From Candidatus Brocadia sp. (GTDB lineage Bacteria > Planctomycetota > Brocadiia > Brocadiales > Brocadiaceae), in NCBI GenBank assembly GCA_021646415.1, contig SOEU01000002.1, positions 363,184 through 427,183 on the forward strand: DNA of 64,000 nt, written 5' to 3'. The translations under genes were made by a program, and so were the position numbers. Shown here one piece after another: positions 1 to 6,800 of this stretch. How positions within the stretch are numbered: the first letter of the stretch is position 1; every line of letters begins with the position of its first letter. The notes below the pieces were generated by a model. It did no database searches. It was not told the origin of the DNA and saw only the letters and a list, made by a program, of their open reading frames with translations.

Positions 1-849
1 TTCAACATCGCAGGGCTCAAAAACCCTTTCTAATAAAGAAAGTGCCTTCTGATTCCCGTCCTCTCTTGCTACCCGTGAATATTGAATTTTGACACTTGCC
101 TCCTTCTTTACAATTTGCTCAATGAGCATGTATATTCCAAGCAATATGTCTAATGGTTCAAAACCTGCGATTACACAAGGAATATGAAATTCCTGCGCTA
201 TAAACTCATATGGTCTCGATCCGATAATGGTGCTTACGTGTGCCGGACATAAAAATCCATCGAGATCCAAATCTCTATCTTTTAGAAGTGCCTGCATAAC
301 TGGTGGCATTACCTTATGTGCTGTAAGAACAAAATAGTTTTTTAATCTTCTCCGCTCCGCTTCAATAATCGATGCTGCAATGGTTGGCGCAGTGGTCTCA
401 AAGCCTATAGCCAGGAATACGATTTGTTTATCCGGATGCTTCTCCGCCAGACGTAAAGCATCAAGGGTAGAATAAACCACTGCAACTGCTGCCCCTTTAG
501 CTCTTTCCTTTTCAAGGCTCGAAGAAGACCCGGGGACCTTCATCATATCCCCAAATGTGGTTACCAGTACTTCCTTTTCTGAAACAGAACGTGAATTTGT
601 TTTCTGTACCATTGCTATGGCAGTGTCTATATAACTCGTAGAAGTAACACAAACGGGACACCCGGGCCCGGAGAGTAATCGCAGATTTTTGGGGAGCAGA
701 TTTTTAAGTCCATACCGGTATATTGACATGGTATGGCTGCCGCATACCTCCATAACGGTAATCCTGTCGTGACCTTCCACAAGGGAAGCAATTTTTTTGG
801 ATATGCCCGCTGCAACAGTCCCGTTACGAAACTCATCAATGTATTTCAT
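1..849 (-). CDS. hypD: Hydrogenase maturation protein HypD (3' end cut by window edge)
   Basis: HypD is the iron-sulfur scaffold that works with HypC to assemble and carry the Fe(CN)2CO group of [NiFe] hydrogenases in the cytoplasm. The visible 283 codons start at ATG 849 and read MKYIDEFRNG, followed by the HypD signatures MEVCGSHTMS near residue 34, SGPGCPVCVT near residue 60 and TTFGDMMKVPGS near residue 100. The conserved cysteines of these motifs are present. The gene runs off the left edge, so the C-terminal Fe-S ligands cannot be seen. Its usual partners hypC and hypF lie on the same strand about 5.7 kb away, with accessory genes in between. Identification is confident. Confidence 0.95.
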   Translation of the reverse strand, partial: MKYIDEFRNGTVAAGISKKIASLVEGHDRITVMEVCGSHTMSIYRYGLKNLLPKNLRLLSGPGCPVCVTSTSYIDTAIAMVQKTNSRSVSEKEVLVTTFGDMMKVPGSSSSLEKERAKGAAVAVVYSTLDALRLAEKHPDKQIVFLAIGFETTAPTIAASIIEAERRRLKNYFVLTAHKVMPPVMQALLKDRDLDLDGFLCPAHVSTIIGSRPYEFIAQEFHIPCVIAGFEPLDILLGIYMLIEQIVKKEASVKIQYSRVAREDGNQKALSLLERVFEPCDVE

Positions 850-880
850 AGAAATATCAATGTTTGTATCGATACAAAAA

Positions 881-952
881 TAACCCTCACCCAGACCCTT
901 CCCCAAGAAAGGTGAGGGTATTTTCCCTCCCTTAACGAGGGGGATAGGGGGT
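881..952. repeat. Short palindromic dispersed repeat
   Basis: C-rich tracts (taaccctcacccagaccc) are followed by their G-rich complements (ggtgagggta), then by cctcccttaacgagggggat. This repeat style recurs in many gaps of the window (for example near 5630, 16500, 17600, 18940, 19080, 20500, 21430, 29210 and 35690). It is non-coding. The rest of the 850-1220 gap shows nothing else I can name. Confidence 0.6.
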
Positions 953-1220
953 GATATAGTATAATGTTCTTTTGTGAGCCATTTATTGATTTTACTTTTA
1001 ATCTCAGCCGATTCAAGGCAATTTCATATTGTTTATTCTAGTGTATTTTTGTATAGTTTTATTGCGCGTGTTAATATCAGCAGTGAAGATCATGTATGCT
1101 GAGCACTGAAATAATAGACACGGTGGAATACGGTTATAAAATTTGTAACTTGCTGATTTTCATAGATTTCTTAGTGTACTCTGGGGGTAGTTTTTAAAAA
1201 TACTCAGGACGGGGGGAGAT

Positions 1221-1439
1221 ATGAGCAAAAATTTATATGCAATTGTAGACGGGGAGGTACATCCATTCAATTGTTACAAGATTTACACCGAACTAGACAC
1301 CGTCGTTGCGTATGCCAACACGGAAGAACATGCAATGGAGTTGGCAACTATGTATGAGCACGGAGAGATTGAGCCAGGCGCTTTTCATTGCAACAAATGC
1401 GGTGGGACGCATATGGTATTGCAGGAAAGTGGAGAATAA
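1221..1439 (+). CDS. Small conserved-looking hypothetical protein with C-terminal Cys pair
   Basis: A 72-residue reading frame starts at ATG 1221, behind a strong ribosome-binding site (ggggggag at 1211-1218). The N-terminal part is polar (MSKNLYAIVDGEVHPF). The C-terminal part carries HCNKCGGTH, half of a possible zinc-ribbon knuckle. I do not recognise the family. The next gene, vapB, begins 19 nt downstream, so the two may be co-transcribed. No membrane segment or signal peptide is visible. The good ribosome-binding site and sensible composition make it likely real, but the function is unknown. Confidence 0.6.
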   Translation: MSKNLYAIVDGEVHPFNCYKIYTELDTVVAYANTEEHAMELATMYEHGEIEPGAFHCNKCGGTHMVLQESGE

Positions 1440-1458
1440 TTTACCACTGGGAAATACG

Positions 1459-1671
1459 GTGAGAACAACAATAAACATAGAAGATGAATTGCTTGATAAG
1501 GCAGCGAAGTTGACCGGTAGTAAAGAAAAGACGTCTCTGGTCAGGCTCAGCCTCGTAGCTCTTATCACTGGGGAAAGTGCCAGGAGACTTACGAAACTGG
1601 GGGGAACTGAAAAGAAATTAGAGATAATATCCCGTAGAAGAGCGGCAGGCACATACGATGGTTCATGTTGA
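1459..1671 (+). CDS. VapB-family antitoxin, apparently without its toxin
   Basis: A 70-residue protein in the VapB/DUF2191 style of type II toxin-antitoxin systems, whose antitoxins bind the operator and neutralise a PIN-domain RNase. I chose GTG 1459 because the protein then opens with VRTTINIEDELLDKAAKL, the typical ribbon-helix-helix start of this family. The middle reads LVRLSLVALI and the end contains SARRLTKLGG and SRRRAAGT, also family-typical. In such operons vapC normally overlaps the vapB end. Here the overlapping ATG (1658) opens a transporter frame instead, so the antitoxin looks orphaned. Confidence 0.75.
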   Translation: MRTTINIEDELLDKAAKLTGSKEKTSLVRLSLVALITGESARRLTKLGGTEKKLEIISRRRAAGTYDGSC

Positions 1672-2737
1672 CACTTATTCACTTCTCAAGAATGGCTTGA
1701 AAGAGAGAGTAAAGGATTTGTCTCCAGCCTATTTCGCAATGGTCATGGCTACAGGTATTATTTCCCTTGCAGCCCACTTGCTAGGGATGCCATTTATCGC
1801 TTTTGCCCTGTTCTGGCTGAATATCATCGTTTATTTGGTCTTATGGTTCTTAAATGTGCTGCGAGTCATTTGGTTCAGAAGCCTGTTCTTCAGCGATATG
1901 GTCGACCATAAACGGGGTCCGGGTTTCTTCACGTCCATTGCCGGATCCTGCGTTCTCGGTAGCCAGTTTGTGTTGATCTCAGGGAACTACCGGGTAGCAA
2001 TATTTTTATGGATTCTGGGAATCGTCCTTTGGATAGCTTTGACCTACACCATTTTTACCGCATTTACCATTAAGGAGAATAAGCCACTTCTGGACGAGGG
2101 CATTACCGGTGCGTGGCTGCTTGCTGTCGTTTCCACCCAGTCGATCTCTGTCCTGAGCGCCCTCATAGCATCACACTGGGAACAACCGTATAAGCTTGAG
2201 GTAAATTTCTTTGCCCTGTCCATGTGGTTGTGGGGCGGCATGCTTTACATCTGGATGATTTCCCTTATTTTCTACCGTTACACGTTCTTCAGGTTTTCTC
2301 CCGGTGACCTGACGCCACCTTACTGGATCAACATGGGCGCAATGGCCATCTCCACGCTTGCCGGTTCTCTGTTGATTATCAACTCTCCTGACGCTCCATT
2401 CCTTCGGTCGCTGCTCCCCTTCCTGAAGGGTTTCACGGTATTTTTTTGGGCGACCGGGACGTGGTGGATCCCCATGCTTTTTATTCTGGCTGCGTGGAGG
2501 TATGTCTACAAGCGATTCCCATTGAAGTACGATCCCTTATATTGGGGAGCGATCTTTCCTCTGGGCATGTATACCGCTTGTACATTCCAGATGGCTCAGG
2601 CGATGGAACTGGAATTTCTGCACGTGATTCCGCGCTACTTTGTGTATATCGCATTGTCGGCCTGGCTGGCCGCCTTCGCCGGACTGGTTTACTTACTTGT
2701 GGGTCGCCTGATCGCTTTCATACATAAGCACAACTGA
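1658..2737 (+). CDS. TDT-family transporter (tellurite-resistance / dicarboxylate type)
   Basis: A 359-residue integral membrane protein with about ten hydrophobic helices and the family-typical stretch LSPAYFAMVMATGIISLA near residues 22-40. TDT/TehA-like proteins are anion channels or dicarboxylate and sulfite exporters in the inner membrane, and the substrate cannot be told here. The first residues, MVHVDTYS, resemble the start of a VapC toxin (MVLVDTS) rather than a transporter, and they overlap the vapB end by 14 nt. The transporter proper seems to begin around residue 12 (NGLKERVKDLSP). This suggests a fusion between the first codons of a lost vapC and the transporter gene. Confidence 0.85.
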   Translation: MVHVDTYSLLKNGLKERVKDLSPAYFAMVMATGIISLAAHLLGMPFIAFALFWLNIIVYLVLWFLNVLRVIWFRSLFFSDMVDHKRGPGFFTSIAGSCVLGSQFVLISGNYRVAIFLWILGIVLWIALTYTIFTAFTIKENKPLLDEGITGAWLLAVVSTQSISVLSALIASHWEQPYKLEVNFFALSMWLWGGMLYIWMISLIFYRYTFFRFSPGDLTPPYWINMGAMAISTLAGSLLIINSPDAPFLRSLLPFLKGFTVFFWATGTWWIPMLFILAAWRYVYKRFPLKYDPLYWGAIFPLGMYTACTFQMAQAMELEFLHVIPRYFVYIALSAWLAAFAGLVYLLVGRLIAFIHKHN

Positions 2738-2949
2738 TTAAAAGAAAGCCAAAAGGGGTCACTTATACGCCGCCCACGGTGGTTTTGCCGAAAATGAGGC
2801 AAAACAATGCAATAATGATAACAATTCAACCTTCTTAAAGAGTGGCAACAATTAGATATGCAAAGTGACAAGACCCCGCCAGATGTCAGAAAATTGGAAA
2901 TGTTAGAAAAGGAAATTGAAAATTTAATAGGTTACCGCAATAGATAATA

Positions 2950-3408
2950 ATGGCCAGGAAGAAAAAGAAGAAATCCTTGCTTCCGGGCCACAAGCGTATG
3001 AAAAGGGAGTGAAGACTTCAAGCTGCGAGACATTGGCTTCCCAAATACGAAGGGAGAATATTTTAAAAGGCTATAAGAACCATTTTGGGGTGGATTGACT
3101 CTGTGCTATAACAGAACGACAAATGTTGGACGTTAAACTCGATCCTTCTTATGTTGCAAAAATAAAACAGTCCGTGGAGAATCAAATCAAATCAAATCAA
3201 AGCAAGGCAGAATAGGAAGCAGGAACAATTTGTGCATAAACATTGCGAAAATTCAGATGAGACATTTGCTTATATCGCGGGTTGTACTCCTGCCGTCTTC
3301 CCATACGGTATCACATGGGAAGAAGTGAATGAAGAAGCGCTGTATTTGGACAACATAGACGGCCTATTAGAGAGATTGGAAGACAATGAAGACCGTTGTC
3401 AAACTTAG
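2950..3408 (+). pseudogene. Decayed gene of a conserved unknown family
   Basis: Fragments of one protein can be read in different frames. A lysine-rich start (MARKKKKKSLLPGHK) spans 2950-3012. Then come AARHWLPKYEG, GYKNHFGVD and LDVKLDPSYVAKIKQSVE up to about 3205. A final open stretch at 3214-3408 contains ENSDETFAYIAGCTP and PYGITWEEV and ends in TAG. I remember the FAYIAG...GITWEE and HWLPKYEG...HFGVD patterns from a widespread uncharacterised bacterial family. Several frameshifts and stops break it. An upstream stretch at 2825-2947 (DKTPPDVRKLEMLEKE) may be another decayed piece. A short aatca tandem repeat lies at 3179-3200. No function can be assigned. Confidence 0.5.
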
Positions 3409-3486
3409 CGCAGGCATTGAAGCAATGGATTTCCAGTGATTTGAAAGACGACGCAGATCTGAAAAGATCGTATCCTTCTTGTATTT

Positions 3487-4167
3487 TTAAGGATTATATA
3501 CGAATTTTTCCTCCAGATATTTTGGGTTAAATTGATAATCATTTCCCCTCTGTATCTCAAACACCCTTTTCGCATGGTTCATAAATTGTTCATCCTCGTC
3601 TCGCAGGTTATCAATTAATTCCTGAGCACTGCCGGTTAACCATTTTGAGCATACCTGCAAGTCGGCTAATCCCTTCTTACGCAAAACGACTGCAGTTTCA
3701 TACTCCTTTACATATGCTTCATCTGGTATTTTCAGAAATTCCGATATTGCAAAACCAGAATGTGCTATTCCTGCCCTGAAGTGTGCCGTAGCCAACTGAG
3801 CATCTTTTGCCATCTCTGAATATGGCATACCCTCAAGAATAGTTAATAGTTCATCTGCCTTTTCATCTATCGATTTACACAAGGATGCAAGGTTTAGATT
3901 AAAATAAAGACGTGCAACATTATTTCTATTCTCAAGGTCTTGAATGTATCTTTCATTTCCAGAGGAAATAGAACCCTGTACTGTGCTAAAGGCTAATCCA
4001 CAAAGAGTTTCAACTCCGATCATGGATGGTGTTATCATCTTTAATATTGTCTGGTTAGGTGCTGTAGAGTCCGTTATCCGATGCAAAACCAAACCACCGA
4101 TAATCGTTACTATCAAAGTTATTACTACAAAACTGCTATTCACCTTTTTTCCTATTGTCAACCACAT
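3487..4167 (-). CDS. Membrane-anchored helical protein, sensor-like N terminus
   Basis: I place the start at ATG 4167 because an AAAAAGGAG ribosome-binding site sits just upstream. The longer frame (to 4284) adds 39 residues of unlike composition. The 226-residue protein opens with MWLTIGKKVNSSFVVITLI, a charged cap plus transmembrane helix as in chemoreceptors and PAS/4HB sensors. A soluble, mostly helical region rich in Glu and Lys follows. No HAMP, kinase or signalling domain follows, so it may be a lone ligand-binding module. No homologue is recognised. It points away from the neighbouring transporter and shows no operon partner. Confidence 0.6.
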   Translation of the reverse strand: MWLTIGKKVNSSFVVITLIVTIIGGLVLHRITDSTAPNQTILKMITPSMIGVETLCGLAFSTVQGSISSGNERYIQDLENRNNVARLYFNLNLASLCKSIDEKADELLTILEGMPYSEMAKDAQLATAHFRAGIAHSGFAISEFLKIPDEAYVKEYETAVVLRKKGLADLQVCSKWLTGSAQELIDNLRDEDEQFMNHAKRVFEIQRGNDYQFNPKYLEEKFVYNP

Positions 4168-4398
4168 ACATTTTCTCCTTTTTTCCGGAGTTTTTGCTAC
4201 AAGAAAAATCTTGTTTAGTTTAACGACATTAATTATACATGTTAAGATATTCTCAAGTATTCCCATGTATTCTAGAATATTCAATAGCTGTCTAAAGTAT
4301 TCAATATAGGCTTAAGCTTAAGTATTATCGGAAGATTTGGAAAAATATTTAGATCTGGACTGTTGACAATATCTTAAACAACAGATTTAATACGAAGG

Positions 4399-4553
4399 TT
4401 TAAATGGGAGCATTCCCGATTTTTTGTAACTGTTCATGGGGGCAGGACGACACAACTCTGACAGGGTTCTAAACCCTGTCAGGGTTAACACTCTGCAACA
4501 TTTCACCAAAACCAGCAGAAATCACAAAAAATCGGGAACGCTCCCAGTTTAAA
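4399..4553. repeat. Foldback (MITE-like) element with long inverted ends
   Basis: The left end (tttaaatgggagcattcccg at 4399-4418, then attttttgt) is matched by the inverted right end at 4524-4553 (caaaaaatcgggaacgctcc, then cagtttaaa). Between them sits a second palindrome (ctgacagggttctaaaccct, continuing gtcaggg) at about 4457-4484. No open frame is present. The nested palindromes and precise ends fit a miniature transposable element. Confidence 0.6.
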
Positions 4554-4628
4554 TTTGAATGAAAATCAACTATAGAATGTTTACTGTCCGGAGGCGATCA
4601 TTTTTAATATGCAGAAAGGAGAAGAAAC

Positions 4629-5576
4629 ATGCCTTGTCGTATGACAGTTTTATTATGTTTGCTGGGTTTGTTCATTACGGAAATAGCCTAAGGTTTTGCG
4701 CACGAAGAAAAAATCCATCAAATCAAGGGGAATACATCTACGAGTGAGCTATTAAAAACACCGCTTGAACATCATGGTATAAAAAGAAATCTTGGATTTC
4801 TAAATTTTTTTGAGGGGTGGCTTACACCCGGCAGACGTGTGAAGAAACCGAATTCAAGGCGCCGAGAGTGCCACTTTTGCGCATTACGCCGGCATTCTTC
4901 AAAAGGGAAGTTCGCTTTAACTATATTTATATAGATGACGAACATCATGGTGAAGCGGATGTCAATGAGTTTGCATTTGCCTTAGAATTGCCTCTTACTC
5001 TTCGTTTCAAGGTTGATGTTGAGCCAAAGGTACTGCATGTCAATACCGTTGAAGATACCGATAATGTAGGATTTGGTGATACCAGGATTGCTCTGAGAGC
5101 CATGCTTGTTGAGAATGATAGGGTATCGTTATCTACAGGTTCCTTAATCAATATTCCCACCGGTGATGAGGATCGTGAGTTGGGTGATGGAATAACAACT
5201 CTCGGTCAACAACTTGCCTCCTGGATAGACCTGGGACATCTCATAAGTCTCCATACCTTTTTGGGTGTGGATGTTCCCACAAGTGGAAACAACAAAGAAG
5301 ATGCCGATATGGATTTTCTTTACGGCGCAGCGGTATCAAAAACTTTTACCATACACAAAAATCCTGTTTTGCATGGTATTACGCCTTTTATTGAATTAAA
5401 CGGGCATAAGGGGTTTGGATTGGATGAAGAAGAACAATATTTCGTCGATCTCCTGCCGGGGGCTTCGATGGGATCTTTGCCAGGAACTTTGTGTGCTTGC
5501 AGGGTATGAATTACCCTTAAATGGTTCAGAAGAGTTTAATAAGCGCGCGTGGTTCAGCATTATAAAAGATTTTTAG
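4629..5576 (+). pseudogene. Broken outer-membrane beta-barrel protein
   Basis: A ribosome-binding site (aaaggagaag) precedes ATG 4629, which starts a signal peptide (MPCRMTVLLCLLGLFITEIA). An in-frame TAA at 4689 interrupts it, and translation of the same frame continues with GFAHEEKIHQIKGN. A frame change near 4845 leads into the long stretch 4850-5470 with barrel-like alternating strands (FALELPLTLRFKVDVEPK, STGSLINIPTGDEDREL). A second frame change near 5465 gives the C terminus GSEEFNKRAWFSIIKDF, ending in Phe as outer-membrane proteins do. The family is probably a transporter-like barrel of unknown substrate. One stop and two frameshifts argue that the gene is dead, unless the assembly is wrong at three places. 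Confidence 0.7.
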
Positions 5577-5620
5577 TTTTTTTCTCCTTTTTTAAAAAGA
5601 CAAGTTTTTGCTTTCCCTTT

Positions 5621-5655
5621 GTCCCCTCCTTGCGAAGGAGGGGAGTAGGGTGGTC
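5621..5655. repeat. Short palindromic dispersed repeat
   Basis: The palindrome cccctccttgcgaaggaggg is followed by agtagggtggtca. It is a copy of the repeat type seen near 16500, 17600 and 29330. It fills the gap between the broken barrel gene and the cysC end. Confidence 0.6.
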
Positions 5656-5746
5656 AATTTGGCTACGATTGCGCGTGACAGAGATATTTGAATTGTTAGT
5701 TAAAGAAGTGAATCCAACCTACCTGTATTACATCCAGCCACATTCC

Positions 5747-6358
5747 TCAAAACTTCACATACCCCTTTCCCTCAAGATAATTTAATACTATCCTCGTTGA
5801 TTCCTCAACGGTCATCTTTGAGGTGTCGATCATCAACTCAGGATGCAAAGGCTCTTCATACGGTGCTGATATGCCGGTAAATTCCTTGACTTCGCCTGCG
5901 CGTGCCTTTTTGTAAAGCCCTTTTGTATCACGCTGTTCACAGACCTCAAGGGGACATTTTACATAAATCTCTACAAATTCCCCATCTTTCAGGAGTTTCC
6001 TGACATTGTCCCTGTCCTGTCTGTATGGCGATATAAAGGCCGTTATGGTTATCATATTTGCATCCGTAAACAGCTTTGCCACCTCGCCAATGCGCCGAAT
6101 ATTTTCCGTACGGTCTTCGGGTGAGAAACCAAGATTTTTATTGAGACCGTGACGAATATTGTCACCATCAAGTATATACGCCAGATGTTTATTTTCAAGG
6201 AGGGCATGCTCAAGCTCAACCGCAATTGTTGACTTTCCCGAACCTGACAGGCCTGTGAGCCAGATGGTTACCCCTTTTTGTTTCATGAGTTTGATTCTAT
6301 CGTCTTTGGTAATTTTGCCATGATGCCATTTGATATTGGTAGCCTTTTGCACTGTCAT
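5747..6358 (-). CDS. cysC: Adenylylsulfate kinase (APS kinase)
   Basis: This 203-residue cytoplasmic enzyme phosphorylates adenylylsulfate to PAPS with ATP. Its Walker A loop is GLSGSGKST (about residues 36-44). The APS-kinase signature DGDNIRHGLNKNLGFS follows, then ENIRRIGEVAKLF and the lid region. Length and motif order match stand-alone CysC. The ATG at 6358 has an AAAGGAGATGAC ribosome-binding site. It lies on the same strand as hypC, 229 nt downstream of it, with no sulfate-assimilation partner nearby. That suggests a role in sulfation or PAPS supply rather than a cys operon. No missing catalytic residue was seen. Confidence 0.95.
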   Translation of the reverse strand: MTVQKATNIKWHHGKITKDDRIKLMKQKGVTIWLTGLSGSGKSTIAVELEHALLENKHLAYILDGDNIRHGLNKNLGFSPEDRTENIRRIGEVAKLFTDANMITITAFISPYRQDRDNVRKLLKDGEFVEIYVKCPLEVCEQRDTKGLYKKARAGEVKEFTGISAPYEEPLHPELMIDTSKMTVEESTRIVLNYLEGKGYVKF

Positions 6359-6587
6359 GTCATCTCCTTTTATAAGTATTAATGCGTCAAATAAAAACTT
6401 CTAAAACTCTATAATTTTGACTATCACAACTATGCTTCAAAACAGGTCTTTTATATTATTTTTAAAGTTTTGAATATTATATGAACTTGTCTGAAAATGC
6501 AAACTATTTTCCTGCTTTATACAAAGGATATGGCAATACAGGTTTCTAAGGTATTTAAACATGCGGCATATCTCAGTAAAAAAATCA

Positions 6588-6800
6588 TTATTGCAAAAAA
6601 CTTTCAAGCAATGCGATCGTTTCAGCCGCCTCTTTTTCATCTAACTTTTGAATAGCATAACCTGCATGGACGATCACATAATCACCAACCTTTACATCTT
6701 CTAAAAGCTGAAGCCCGATCTCCTTTTTCAGGCTGCCAAGTTCGACCACACCGGTGATGCCATTATTTTTAATAAGTTTCATGGGAACTGCTAAGCACAT
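6588..6800 (-). CDS. hypC: Hydrogenase assembly chaperone HypC
   Basis: A 70-residue HypC/HypG chaperone. Its N-terminal MCLAVP motif supplies the invariant Cys2 that binds the iron centre passed from HypD to the large-subunit precursor. The family pattern VGDYVIVHAGYAIQKLDEKEA follows. Its ATG lies 10 nt inside the hypF end, so the two are translationally coupled. Its partner hypD is on the same strand but displaced by accessory genes. Full length and confidently assigned. Confidence 0.95.
   Translation of the reverse strand: MCLAVPMKLIKNNGITGVVELGSLKKEIGLQLLEDVKVGDYVIVHAGYAIQKLDEKEAAETIALLESFLQ

Noticed and set aside
3179..3201. Possible CRISPR-like or regulatory tandem repeat (aatca units)
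   Set aside because: It is a simple short tandem repeat inside a decayed gene. There are no spacers.
4168..4284. Extended N terminus of the sensor-like membrane protein
   Set aside because: The added residues differ in composition, and a strong ribosome-binding site precedes the inner ATG at 4167.
4457..4484. AACCCTGTCAGGGTT palindromes as a CRISPR repeat
   Set aside because: The copies are kilobases apart, in both orientations and without regular spacing, so they are dispersed repeats.
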